Assembly (NCBI GenBank): GCA_947169885.1
Contig: CAMVRM010000026.1
Location: forward strand, 1-44,087
Length of the DNA stretch: 44,087 nt
Origin: an uncultured Ruminococcus sp.
Lineage (GTDB): Bacteria; Bacillota; Clostridia; Oscillospirales; Ruminococcaceae
Direction: 5' to 3'
The notes under the pieces are model-generated. The model was not told the DNA's origin and searched no databases. It saw nothing but the letters and a program-made list of their open reading frames with translations. A program made the position numbers and the translations under genes. This document shows positions 1 to 7,372 of the stretch, in pieces. Position 1 is the stretch's first letter. The number at the start of each line of letters is the position of its first letter.

Positions 1-550
1 GGCTGACGGCTTGAAACAGACTGTCACGCTCGAAAACCTGAGTGAAAAAATGCTTCCTGTTTCTATCTGTACACACACCTGCATCAACTCTCCGATATGC
101 GTGGGCGGAAAGCAGGAGACACTGAGAATGTCCGTGCCGATAGTTGAAAAGTGCGAACTTGATGACCGCTGTCTGCCGACCGAGAAACTTCTGCCCCTTG
201 ACAGCAGGGACAAGACTTACAAGAGCGGCGAGATGAAGCCTGTTCTGCATGACATCTCCAACGATATGTACACTGCCTGCGACAACGAGCTTGACGGCAA
301 GCCATTCTATGGCGTTGTCATCACCGACACAGAAAACGGCAGAAAACTCTGCAATGAAGTTTCAAAGGAATATAAGTTTTGGAATATGTGGAACGACAAA
401 GGCAGCAACGGATATTTCTGTCCCGAGCCTATGACTGCCATGATAAACAGCCCGAACCTCAGCCTGCCGAGAGATATAAGCGGCTATGTTGAATTAAAGC
501 CGCAGGAGAAGTTTGAGTGCTGGCAGAGATTCTTCACAAAAGATAAATAA
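1..550 (+). CDS. Aldose 1-epimerase-like protein, 3' part
   Basis: The reading frame is open from the first bases of the window, so the gene is cut at its 5' end; the TTG at 11 is probably internal. The visible ~182 residues resemble the C-terminal half of the galactose mutarotase/aldose 1-epimerase beta-sandwich: an LDDRCLPT segment, an internal D-x-x-Y strand pair (NDMYTACDNE), and the end motif FCPEPMTAMINSPNL followed by a SGYVELKPQE strand. In this family that end motif belongs to the substrate-binding face, and the aromatic-rich tail (WQRFFT) closes the fold. The presumed role is interconversion of sugar anomers in the cytoplasm, which would fit the cellobiose phosphorylase further on. 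The catalytic His and Glu cannot both be judged because the N-terminus is outside the window. Confidence 0.72.
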   Translation, partial: ADGLKQTVTLENLSEKMLPVSICTHTCINSPICVGGKQETLRMSVPIVEKCELDDRCLPTEKLLPLDSRDKTYKSGEMKPVLHDISNDMYTACDNELDGKPFYGVVITDTENGRKLCNEVSKEYKFWNMWNDKGSNGYFCPEPMTAMINSPNLSLPRDISGYVELKPQEKFECWQRFFTKDK

Positions 551-580
551 AAACGGAGATATTAAAAGGAGAAACAAAAA

Positions 581-1231
581 ATGATACGTTACAGAAGAAG
601 ATCGGCTCTTACGGTCTTGTTTGGGAAATGGGGCATTATAGTTGGTATAGCTCTGCTGGTTTGTCTTGCAAGCTTTACCGCAAGGCGGCAGCTGACTGAC
701 GGAACGGATTTTTTAGGCGGACGTGAGGAGATACGCTATTTCCTCAAAGTGAATGCTTCATGTCTTGCGGCGACTGCACTTGCGGTTCTTGCTGACATCG
801 CAGTGTTCTTCATTGCCTGTGTCGGAAAGGACAACCATGACTTCCGCAAGCCTGCCGCCTGTGTGACAGGGCTTGTTATATCGGTGTTCAGCTGTGCGGC
901 TTTCATATTCAGCACAGTCAACATCGCAAGCGACCTGAAAAGCACGACTGTTGCACGTCCCTCGACATATGTTCTCTGCACGGACACAAAGTCGGCACAC
1001 TTCGTAGGCTTTACCGACAAGGGCGAAATGACGCTCATACCGATACCCGAAGAGACTTATGACAAACTGAAAAAGGGAACAGTCCTTGACGAAAACAAAC
1101 CGCACAGCGATGTCTATGATGCGATAGAATCTCACGGATATGTGGGGACTACCGAGTATTCCAGCGCTGCACGGATAGAGTATTACTTCCACAGCGCAAT
1201 GATCGAAAAGGCAGAGCTGCTGTTTGAATAA
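581..1231 (+). CDS. Hypothetical membrane protein, 216 aa
   Basis: I do not recognise this protein. An AAAAGGAG ribosome site lies eleven bases before the ATG. The N-terminus is basic (MIRYRRRS) and is followed by a hydrophobic segment at about residues 15-31. Two more hydrophobic segments lie near residues 58-78 and 89-110, so three membrane spans are likely. The last ~100 residues are soluble, with a PIPEETYDKLKKGTVLDE stretch. It sits 30 bases after the epimerase-like gene and 25 bases before a lipoprotein gene, all in the same direction, so co-transcription is likely. Function is unknown; an envelope role is only a guess from the neighbouring lipoproteins. Confidence 0.7.
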   Translation: MIRYRRRSALTVLFGKWGIIVGIALLVCLASFTARRQLTDGTDFLGGREEIRYFLKVNASCLAATALAVLADIAVFFIACVGKDNHDFRKPAACVTGLVISVFSCAAFIFSTVNIASDLKSTTVARPSTYVLCTDTKSAHFVGFTDKGEMTLIPIPEETYDKLKKGTVLDENKPHSDVYDAIESHGYVGTTEYSSAARIEYYFHSAMIEKAELLFE

Positions 1232-1256
1232 GACTTGAATACAGAAAAGGGAAAAA

Positions 1257-2126
1257 ATGAAAAGAAGATCACTTGTTGTTGCTGCCGCTGCTGCTGTGAT
1301 GCTGACTTTCAGCGGCTGCGCTTTTGAGGAAATGCTCGGGCAGCTGGATTCGGCGCTCGAATCTGTGTCTCAGGCTGACAGTTCAACGGCTGACAGCTCG
1401 GGTACAGACGAAAAGCCCGACGATCACAGCGCCGACAAACACAAATATGAGTTCCAGCCGAGTTCCAAATCCGACAATACAGAGTCGGCAGCGGAGGAGG
1501 AAAGTTCCTCGGCGGCTGAACCGCTGGGCGAGATAGACGAAGCACGCTTTGCCGCAAACGCAAAAGTGGTCATAAACTCATACTTCGGGCTTATGGGTGC
1601 GGCACAGTATACTGATGCTTTCAAGCTGTGTACTAAGGATTTTCTTGATAAGCATTATCCACACGGACTGACTGACGGCGAAAATGCTTCGCCCGTGACA
1701 GTTTCTTTCTATGAAGATACTGAGGAGTTCGATACCGATGAAACAGGCAGGAGCAGAATAAGGCTGACGGTGAGCCTTGCTCCGCAGGGGAATGAGGACA
1801 AGGCGTTCGACTGCTATATGTATGTGGCGGTGAGCGATGAACAGTTCCTTATTTCCGAAACGGAAAAAGTTGACAGCAGTGCGGCACTTGTCGGTGAACT
1901 GACACAGGAAAATATTGAGCAGTTCGCAAGATATGTCTATGACTGCACAAATATATATATCGATATGCTTGAACCCGGTGTTTATGAAACGGGCGACGGC
2001 AGCGAACTTGACAGACTTATCCCCGAGTATACACCCGGGGGACATTATATGGTCACGATCGGAAATGAAGGCGTTGAATCGGTCGTTTACACGGTAGATA
2101 ATCTGACGGCTGTATTTCCGCAATAA
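1257..2126 (+). CDS. Lipoprotein with NTF2-like soluble domain, 289 aa
   Basis: The start is a basic, Ala-rich signal peptide ending in the lipobox FSGC, with the lipidated Cys at residue 20. A linker rich in Ser, Asp and Glu (about residues 30-95) is typical of clostridial surface lipoproteins and keeps the folded part away from the membrane. Residues ~97-215 begin with ARFAANAKVVINSYFGLMG and look like a cone-shaped NTF2/DUF4878-type fold, with alternating helices followed by beta strands. The function cannot be named. It lies between a membrane protein and another lipoprotein in one direction with short gaps, so the three probably form an operon. The match to an NTF2-like fold rests on pattern and is not certain. 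Confidence 0.72.
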   Translation: MKRRSLVVAAAAAVMLTFSGCAFEEMLGQLDSALESVSQADSSTADSSGTDEKPDDHSADKHKYEFQPSSKSDNTESAAEEESSSAAEPLGEIDEARFAANAKVVINSYFGLMGAAQYTDAFKLCTKDFLDKHYPHGLTDGENASPVTVSFYEDTEEFDTDETGRSRIRLTVSLAPQGNEDKAFDCYMYVAVSDEQFLISETEKVDSSAALVGELTQENIEQFARYVYDCTNIYIDMLEPGVYETGDGSELDRLIPEYTPGGHYMVTIGNEGVESVVYTVDNLTAVFPQ

Positions 2127-2144
2127 CGAAAGGGAGTTAAACAA

Positions 2145-2945
2145 ATGAAAATGAAGAGAATGACAGCACTTGTTATGGCAGCGCTCATGGCTTTCTCCAT
2201 GGCAGGCTGCGGTAAAAAGGATATTGAAAGCACAAGCAGCAAAAAGGATACATCAAAGGCAAGCACATCTGCGGCGGCTTCCGAGAATGACAAGGATAGT
2301 TCGGGCACAGATGCTGAAAGTTCCGCTGCCGATGCTGAAACTAAGGACGGTACTTCGTCCGCTGAGGAAAGCAAGACTGACAGCAAGACCGAAAGCAAGG
2401 CTGACAGTAAAACTGACAGCAAGGCTGATAGTAAGTCTGACAGCAAGACCGACAGTAAAGCTGACAGCAAAACTGACAGCAAGACCGAGAGCAAGGCTGA
2501 CAGCAAGACCGACAGCAAGACTGAGAGCAAAGCTGACAGCAAGACCGACAGTCAGACTGCAAGCGCGGATGATTCGACCGAGGCTGCGGACTGGTCTGAG
2601 GGCGAGGCTATCAAGGACGATGAGAACCCCACTTATACCGATCCTACAAACCCGAACCTTGTTGCTGTTGAGTCGGTAGTTTCCGCACTTTACACAATGG
2701 CAAGCGCATACCAGCTTGAAAAGGCATTCGCAGGCGAGGAGATACCCGACTGCATCATAAGCGTTGATTCTGAGCCTGAACTTTATGAGCATTTCAAGGA
2801 ATACGCTGACGGCTGCGACTTCACTATCGAGTTCAAGAACGGCGGCGTTGCAAGAGTATGGGCAGGCATGGAAGGCAATGACGGCGAGTACTACCAGTCC
2901 GAAAGGATCGAAGACGTTGAGGCAGGCGACGTGAGCGCTTGGTAA
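2145..2945 (+). CDS. Lipoprotein with Ser-Lys tetrapeptide repeats, 266 aa
   Basis: The signal peptide ends in MAGC, with the acylated Cys at residue 21. After it come ~45 residues rich in Ser, Thr, Ala and acidic residues. Then follow sixteen copies of a (D/E)-S-K-(T/A/S) tetrapeptide (2367-2558) and a short C-terminal region of about 125 residues without a recognised domain. The alternating acidic and Lys residues make the repeat a zwitterionic, disordered spacer, probably spanning the cell wall. It starts 18 bases after the previous lipoprotein gene with a GGGAG ribosome site, so translation from one mRNA is likely. The DNA repeat is nearly perfect in 12-base units, so copy number could vary by slippage. 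Function unknown. Confidence 0.75.
   Translation: MKMKRMTALVMAALMAFSMAGCGKKDIESTSSKKDTSKASTSAAASENDKDSSGTDAESSAADAETKDGTSSAEESKTDSKTESKADSKTDSKADSKSDSKTDSKADSKTDSKTESKADSKTDSKTESKADSKTDSQTASADDSTEAADWSEGEAIKDDENPTYTDPTNPNLVAVESVVSALYTMASAYQLEKAFAGEEIPDCIISVDSEPELYEHFKEYADGCDFTIEFKNGGVARVWAGMEGNDGEYYQSERIEDVEAGDVSAW
2367..2558 (+). repeat. 12-bp coding minisatellite (16 units)
   Basis: Sixteen in-frame 12-base units of the type GAC AGC AAG ACC encode the tetrapeptide (D/E)SK(T/A/S) in the lipoprotein. Units differ mostly at the first and last codons. The low synonymous divergence points to recent expansion by slippage or unequal exchange. Confidence 0.9.
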
Positions 2946-2960
2946 TAAAAATAATCAAGG

Positions 2961-2982
2961 AAATTAATTTTGCAATTAATTT
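2961..2982. promoter_or_regulatory. 9-bp inverted repeat in cellobiose phosphorylase leader
   Basis: A perfect AAATTAATT / AATTAATTT dyad with a four-base centre (TTGC) lies 28 bases upstream of the phosphorylase start codon. It could be an operator or simply an A+T-rich spacer. No strong promoter hexamers are visible in this short gap. Confidence 0.35.
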
Positions 2983-3009
2983 ATATAACATGAAAGGTGG
3001 ATTTTTAAA

Positions 3010-5463
3010 ATGAAATTCGGCTTCTTTGATGACGTGAACAAGGAATACGTCATCACAAACCCCAGAACTCCCTACCCCTGGATCAACTACCTCGGAACTG
3101 AGGAGTTCTTCTCCCTTATCTCGAACACCGCAGGCGGCTACTCCTTCTTCAAGGACGCAAGACTGCGCCGTATCACGAGATACCGCTACAACAACGTTCC
3201 TGTTGACATGGGCGGAAGATATTTCTACATCAAGGACGGCGAGACTGTATGGAATCCCGGCTGGTCGCCTGTAAAGACAGAGCTTGACAGCTACACCTGC
3301 CGTCACGGTCTGGGCTACACTGTTATCAAGGGCGCTAAGAACGGTCTTGAAGCAGAAGTTACCTTCTTCGTGCCGATGCACTTCAACGGTGAAGTTCAGA
3401 AAGTTGTCCTGAAAAATACTTCGGGCGAAGCTAAGACATTCAAGCTGTTCTCTTTCCTCGAGTGGTGTCTGTGGAACGCTTCCGACGACTGCGAGAACTT
3501 CCAGAGAAACTTCAACACAGGTGAGGTTGAGATCGAAGGCTCGACTATCTTCCACAAGACCGAGTACAAGGAGCGCAGAAATCACTTTGCATTCTATACC
3601 GTTAACGAAAAGCTTGCAGGCTTTGACACCGACAGAGAGACTTTCATGGGTCTTTACAACGGTTTCGGCAATCCTCAGACTGTTCTTGCAGGCGAGCCGA
3701 AAAACTCTGTTGCTGACGGCTGGTCGCCTATCGCTTCTCACTGTCTCGAGATCACTCTCGGCGCAGGCGAGGAAAAGCAGCTGGTATTCATGCTGGGCTA
3801 TGTTGAGAACAAATTCGAGGAGAAGTTCAACGCTGACGGCAGCATGAACAAGTCCAAGGCTTATGCTATGATCGAGCAGATGGGTACTCCCGAAAAGGCT
3901 GACAAGGCTCTTGAAGAACTCAAAGCTTACTGGAACAGCCTGCTGTCTCAGTACAGCGTTACTACCTCTGACGAGCGTGTTAACAGAATGGTCAATATCT
4001 GGAATCAGTATCAGTGCATGGTAACATTCAATATGTCACGTTCCGCTTCTTACTTCGAGAGCGGTATCGGCAGAGGAATGGGCTTCCGTGACTCCAACCA
4101 GGATCTGCTGGGCTTCGTTCATCAGATACCCGACAGAGCAAGACAGAGAATACTTGACCTTGCAGCAACTCAGTTCCCTGACGGCGGCTGCTATCACCAG
4201 TATCAGCCCCTCACCAAGAAGGGCAACGATGCTATCGGCGGCGACTTCTCTGATGACCCGCTGTGGATGATCCTTTCTACCGCTCAGTACATCAAGGAGA
4301 CAGGCGACTTTGCTATCCTTGACGAAATGGTTCCTTATGACAACGATCCTGCACAGGCACAGCCCATGATGCACCACCTCGAAAAGAGCTTCTGGCACGT
4401 TGCTGAGAACGTTGGTCCTCACGGTCTGCCGCTGGCAATGCGTGCTGACTGGAACGACTGCCTGAACCTTTCCTGCCACTCCGACACTCCGGGTGAGAGC
4501 TTCCAGACTTACACCAGCCCCAAGTACGGCGCAGACAAGTTCTCCAAGGTCGCTGAGTCGGTAATGGTAGCCACTATGATGGCATTCATCGGACCTGAGT
4601 ATGTTGCTCTCTGCAAGTTCAAGGGTCTTGACGAGGAAGCTGCAAAGGCACAGGCTGAGATCGACAAGATGAACAAGAACACTCTTGAATACGGCTTTGA
4701 CGGCGAGTGGTTCTTACGTGCATACGATGACTTCGGCAGGAAGGTCGGCTCTAAGGAGTGCGAGGAAGGCAAGATCTTCATTGAGCCGCAGGGTTTTGCA
4801 GTTATGGCAGGTCTCGGCAAGGAAGACGGCAAGGACAAGCTCACCATGGATTCCGTCAAGAAGTGGCTCGACTCCAAGTATGGTCTTGTTCTGAACCAGC
4901 CTGCATTCACCAAGTACTACAAGGAGTACGGTGAAATTTCCACATACCCCGGCGGCTACAAGGAGAACGCAGGTATCTTCTGCCACAACAACGCATGGAT
5001 AATCTGTGCTGAGGCTGCTATCGGCGACGGTGACAGAGCATTCGAGTATTACAGCAAGATCGCTCCTGCATTCCTTGAGGACATAAGCGACCTGCACCGC
5101 ACCGAGCCTTACGTTTACGCTCAGATGATCGCAGGCAAGGATGCAAAGCGTCACGGCGAAGCTAAGAACAGCTGGCTGACAGGTACTGCTGCATGGAACT
5201 TTGTTGCTATCTCGCAGTACATTCTGGGTGTTATCCCTGACTACAACGGTTTGAAGCTTGATCCGTCTATTCCTCACGAGTGGGACGGTTTCACTGCATC
5301 GAGATCGTTCAGAGGTGCTACATACAACATCACAGTGAAGAACCCCGACCACGTTTGCCATGGCGTAAAGGCTATGACAGTAGACGGCAAGGCAGTAGAG
5401 GGCAACGTAGTTCCCGTAGCTGCAAAGGGTGCAACTGTCAATGTTGAGATAACACTGGGCTAA
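3010..5463 (+). CDS. Cellobiose phosphorylase (GH94), 817 aa
   Basis: This is a GH94 enzyme that splits cellobiose with inorganic phosphate into alpha-glucose 1-phosphate and glucose in the cytoplasm, saving ATP compared with hydrolysis. The start MKFGFFDD and the length (~810-820) match cellobiose phosphorylases. The N-terminal beta-sandwich (to ~residue 285) is followed by a linker and an (alpha/alpha)6 barrel. The motif RADWNDCLN at 478-486 holds the expected catalytic acid, Asp483. Downstream [11 protein letters not shown] and the SWLTGTAAW segment match the phosphate-binding region. AAAGGTGG precedes the ATG. Codon use is extremely biased, as in dnaK, which suggests very high expression. 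A terminator follows directly. Cellodextrin or chitobiose phosphorylase is less likely given the length and N-terminus. Confidence 0.95.
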   Translation: MKFGFFDDVNKEYVITNPRTPYPWINYLGTEEFFSLISNTAGGYSFFKDARLRRITRYRYNNVPVDMGGRYFYIKDGETVWNPGWSPVKTELDSYTCRHGLGYTVIKGAKNGLEAEVTFFVPMHFNGEVQKVVLKNTSGEAKTFKLFSFLEWCLWNASDDCENFQRNFNTGEVEIEGSTIFHKTEYKERRNHFAFYTVNEKLAGFDTDRETFMGLYNGFGNPQTVLAGEPKNSVADGWSPIASHCLEITLGAGEEKQLVFMLGYVENKFEEKFNADGSMNKSKAYAMIEQMGTPEKADKALEELKAYWNSLLSQYSVTTSDERVNRMVNIWNQYQCMVTFNMSRSASYFESGIGRGMGFRDSNQDLLGFVHQIPDRARQRILDLAATQFPDGGCYHQYQPLTKKGNDAIGGDFSDDPLWMILSTAQYIKETGDFAILDEMVPYDNDPAQAQPMMHHLEKSFWHVAENVGPHGLPLAMRADWNDCLNLSCHSDTPGESFQTYTSPKYGADKFSKVAESVMVATMMAFIGPEYVALCKFKGLDEEAAKAQAEIDKMNKNTLEYGFDGEWFLRAYDDFGRKVGSKECEEGKIFIEPQGFAVMAGLGKEDGKDKLTMDSVKKWLDSKYGLVLNQPAFTKYYKEYGEISTYPGGYKENAGIFCHNNAWIICAEAAIGDGDRAFEYYSKIAPAFLEDISDLHRTEPYVYAQMIAGKDAKRHGEAKNSWLTGTAAWNFVAISQYILGVIPDYNGLKLDPSIPHEWDGFTASRSFRGATYNITVKNPDHVCHGVKAMTVDGKAVEGNVVPVAAKGATVNVEITLG

Positions 5464-5494
5464 TTTGTAATTGGTATTATATACCATAAATAAG

Positions 5495-5537
5495 AATCTC
5501 CCTTACGTCTGTTTGAAAGGCGCAAGGGAGATTTTTT
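5495..5537 (+). terminator. Rho-independent terminator after cellobiose phosphorylase
   Basis: The arms AATCTCCCTT (5495-5504) and AAGGGAGATT (5524-5533) form a 10-bp stem followed by a T-run. It ends the phosphorylase transcript. Confidence 0.88.
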
Positions 5538-5586
5538 TCAGATAAAAGATGATAGATAAAAGATAAAAGGTAAGAAATAAGAGGTT

Positions 5587-5796
5587 TTATTTTTTATGAA
5601 ATGTGGGGTCATTGGTTCGTTCTAATAGATAATCAATAGACACGTTGAAGTAGTCCGCAAATTTTATAAGCGTTTTGTAGTCTGCTTCACGTTCTCCGGT
5701 TTCGTATCGACTGACAGTATTTTGACTCATATTTAATTCCATAGCGAGTCTAAGCTGTGTCATGCCCTTTTTCTTTCGCAGTTCTTTTAGTCTCAT
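5587..5796 (-). CDS. Cro/CI-type (XRE) transcriptional regulator, 69 aa
   Basis: The protein is essentially a single HTH_3 domain: MRLKELRKKKGMTQLRLA opens helices 1-2, ELNMSQNTVSRYETGER is the recognition helix with the typical S-x-x-T-V-S-R-Y-E, and YFNVSIDYLLERT closes the fold. There is no effector domain. It is transcribed away from a promoter (5812-5840) that contains a perfect 9-bp inverted repeat, a likely operator for it. A run of six G's serves as the ribosome site. Small repressors of this shape often control plasmid, phage or cassette genes. Here it probably represses the membrane-protein genes on the plus strand and perhaps itself. Confidence 0.9.
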   Translation of the reverse strand: MRLKELRKKKGMTQLRLAMELNMSQNTVSRYETGEREADYKTLIKFADYFNVSIDYLLERTNDPTFHKK

Positions 5797-5811
5797 ATAC
5801 CATAACCCCCC

Positions 5812-5840
5812 TTGACTTTATTATAAACTTATGTTATAAT
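5812..5840 (+). promoter_or_regulatory. Promoter of the small membrane-protein cassette
   Basis: TTGACT (5812-5817), a 17-base spacer and TATAAT (5835-5840). It points toward the 29-aa microprotein and the two membrane-protein genes. Confidence 0.75.
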
Positions 5841-5842
5841 AA
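5818..5842. promoter_or_regulatory. Candidate operator: perfect 9-bp inverted repeat
   Basis: TTATTATAA (5818-5826) and TTATAATAA (5834-5842) are exact reverse complements separated by seven bases. The repeat covers the promoter spacer and the -10 box. Its symmetry and its position between the XRE gene and its divergent neighbours make it a good repressor site; binding is inferred. Confidence 0.6.
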
Positions 5843-5949
5843 AAATATCCCGAAATGGGATATAAGCGGAATTCATTTTTATAATACAGTCTCCGTGTGT
5901 GATATAATTATTTACAGAAAAAGTAAGGAGCATGAAGGAGGTTATTATT

Positions 5950-6039
5950 GTGTTTGATGATCTGTTTGACGGGTGCGGCTGTTTTATATTTTTATTCATC
6001 GTTGTGATTATTGTAATACTAATATACGTCATCATCTAG
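5950..6039 (+). CDS. 29-aa single-span membrane microprotein
   Basis: This short ORF starts at a GTG preceded by AAGGAGG (5935-5941) at eight bases. The ATG at 5932 is in frame but has its Shine-Dalgarno too close. The peptide begins MFDDLFDGCGCF and continues as one Ile/Val/Leu-rich membrane helix to its end (YVII). The Gly/Cys turn followed by a hydrophobic helix recalls the small YjcZ-type sporulation peptides of Firmicutes, but I see no clear match. It lies downstream of a consensus promoter under a likely XRE operator and upstream of two membrane-protein genes. A toxin, a sporulation peptide or a regulator of a membrane complex are all possible. Confidence 0.5.
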   Translation: MFDDLFDGCGCFIFLFIVVIIVILIYVII

Positions 6040-6113
6040 TGCTTTCGGTTCATTGGCAATGGTAGACAAGCGGTTTATATAAACAGATAAGTAAATAATG
6101 TGAGGTGTAAAAT

Positions 6114-6542
6114 ATGTCATTTATCGGTAAACTACACGAAATATCATTTTATGGATTGGTTTGCGCAATCATATGTCTTTTAAAAAAGGCAGTAACTAGT
6201 TCAATTCTATGGGGTTCTAAATTTGCATTTACAGGTGTTCACGGTTTTTTTATCACATATATGTTTTGGGCATCAGTGACTTTTATTCCGATAGCAATAA
6301 TCGGTGCTATATGTACAGCAGCGCTTGATGACGGCGAGGGACTGACCTTTGGTTCTGACAATGTATTTGTAATAATATTTGCACATATTGCTGAAGAAAT
6401 ACTCGGACTTGTTCTTACACCGATATGGTTCATTAAAGACTTGGTTTGCGGAGATTTAGATGGATTCAAAGTTATAGACTATATTCTTTGGCTCTTTGAA
6501 ATGATCTTCATTGTTTATAATATGTATCCTGTATTCAAATAA
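6114..6542 (+). CDS. Hypothetical four-helix membrane protein, 142 aa
   Basis: I do not recognise the family. A GAGGTG ribosome site sits six bases before the ATG. Hydrophobic stretches at about residues 13-29, 44-66, 82-102 and 120-138 suggest three to four spans. Short loops hold DDGEG and GDLDG. The gene is more A+T-rich than the phosphorylase upstream and uses rarer codons, as do its neighbours, which suggests a transferred cassette. It lies 18 bases before the zinc-ribbon membrane protein and is probably co-transcribed with it. Confidence 0.65.
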   Translation: MSFIGKLHEISFYGLVCAIICLLKKAVTSSILWGSKFAFTGVHGFFITYMFWASVTFIPIAIIGAICTAALDDGEGLTFGSDNVFVIIFAHIAEEILGLVLTPIWFIKDLVCGDLDGFKVIDYILWLFEMIFIVYNMYPVFK

Positions 6543-6560
6543 ATATATGGGAGGGATATT

Positions 6561-7115
6561 ATGAAAATAATAACTCTTAGATGCAAAAACTGTAATGGTC
6601 ATCTTAATGTAAATGATGATCAAACTATGTTATTTTGCCCATATTGCGGTCAAAAAACGCTAATTATTGAGAGCGATGATGTTAAGAAAGTCAGAATAAA
6701 GAGCGATACTAAAAAGAGTATAGAATTTGGAAAGCAGAATATAGAACTTGAAAAAATAAAAATAAAGGAAAAAGATGAAAAGAGGATATTTTGGGGAATT
6801 GTTGGGTATTTTATTATTTTATTTTTGATTGTTGTAGGTATGAATATTGGTGAGTACTTTGAAAATAGGAAAAAAACAGTTGCGGCACCAATGAGTTCCA
6901 AAGAAGCTAAATTTGTTTACTACGAAAAAGTCGAAGAAGAATTTGAAAAAGCGGGTTTTGAAAATATAGTAATAGTAGAAGATTCAAACGTTGTTTATAA
7001 CATCAAGTACGATAAAGGCGATGTCATAAAGGTGACAATAGATGGTAGCAAATGGTATAAGGCAGGCGACAAATATGAGCCGAACGCTCATGTAGTTATA
7101 ACATATTTTGGATAA
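6561..7115 (+). CDS. Zinc-ribbon membrane protein with PASTA-like C-terminal domain, 184 aa
   Basis: The N-terminus has two zinc knuckles, CKNC (residues 8-11) and CPYCG (about 27-31). A Lys/Glu-rich helical linker follows. One membrane segment lies near residues 75-93. The extracytoplasmic part (~105-184) starts YYEKVEEEFEKAGFENI and ends with VTIDGSKWYKAGDKY, the layout seen in PASTA-like domains of clostridial zinc-ribbon proteins. Such proteins are common in Firmicutes without an assigned function; a sensor or scaffold linking cytoplasm and envelope is plausible. A GGGAGG ribosome site precedes the ATG. A strong terminator follows, so this is the last gene of the cassette. Confidence 0.72.
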   Translation: MKIITLRCKNCNGHLNVNDDQTMLFCPYCGQKTLIIESDDVKKVRIKSDTKKSIEFGKQNIELEKIKIKEKDEKRIFWGIVGYFIILFLIVVGMNIGEYFENRKKTVAAPMSSKEAKFVYYEKVEEEFEKAGFENIVIVEDSNVVYNIKYDKGDVIKVTIDGSKWYKAGDKYEPNAHVVITYFG

Positions 7116-7119
7116 AGCA

Positions 7120-7157
7120 AATCCCCCACACATTTTACTGAGTGTGGGGGATTTTTT
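7120..7157 (+). terminator. Terminator of the small membrane-protein cassette
   Basis: The 12-bp stem AATCCCCCACAC / GTGTGGGGGATT (7120-7131 and 7142-7153) is followed by T's. Confidence 0.92.
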
Positions 7158-7268
7158 CTAATATCCAAAAGCTAACCAATAATACATAAAAATCATGCTA
7201 TGTACAAAATGCACAAAAAAGTGTTAAAATATTCTGAAAAGTTTTTGGGGCGAATTTGCTTTTGCCCC

Positions 7269-7297
7269 TTGACATTTTGGCAAAAAAGGGGTAAACT
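7269..7297 (+). promoter_or_regulatory. Heat-shock operon promoter
   Basis: TTGACA (7269-7274), 17 bases, then TAAACT (7292-7297). A TATAAT overlaps at 7297-7302, but at an unfavourable 22-base spacing. The CIRCE operator begins at once downstream. Confidence 0.7.
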
Positions 7298-7301
7298 ATA
7301 A

Positions 7302-7328
7302 TTAGCACTCAGAGAGTAAGAGTGCTAA
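7302..7328. promoter_or_regulatory. CIRCE operator (HrcA binding site)
   Basis: TTAGCACTC-N9-GAGTGCTAA is a perfect match to the CIRCE consensus and lies around the predicted transcription start. HrcA bound here would repress its own operon at normal temperature. Confidence 0.98.
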
Positions 7329-7343
7329 CACTCAAAAGAGTTT

Positions 7344-7351
7344 AGTGCTAA
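7344..7351. promoter_or_regulatory. Extra CIRCE half-site
   Basis: AGTGCTAA, identical to the distal part of the right CIRCE arm (7321-7328), recurs 23 bases downstream between the operator and the hrcA ribosome site. Its left partner is degenerate. Confidence 0.4.
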
Positions 7352-7372
7352 TGTCGGAAGGAGCAGATAGAA

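Noticed and set aside
2087-2542. Leu/Ser/Val-repeat ORF of 151 aa on the minus strand
   Set aside because: It is the antisense reading of the Ser-Lys repeat in the lipoprotein gene; it has no ribosome site and no meaning of its own.
2833-5487. Long minus-strand ORFs (302, 147 and 257 aa) opposite cellobiose phosphorylase
   Set aside because: They arise from the strong codon bias of the sense gene, which avoids stops in the opposite frame. No family resemblance.
5757-5957. Plus-strand ORF of 66 aa across the XRE start and promoter
   Set aside because: It runs through the promoter and operator region and has no ribosome site.
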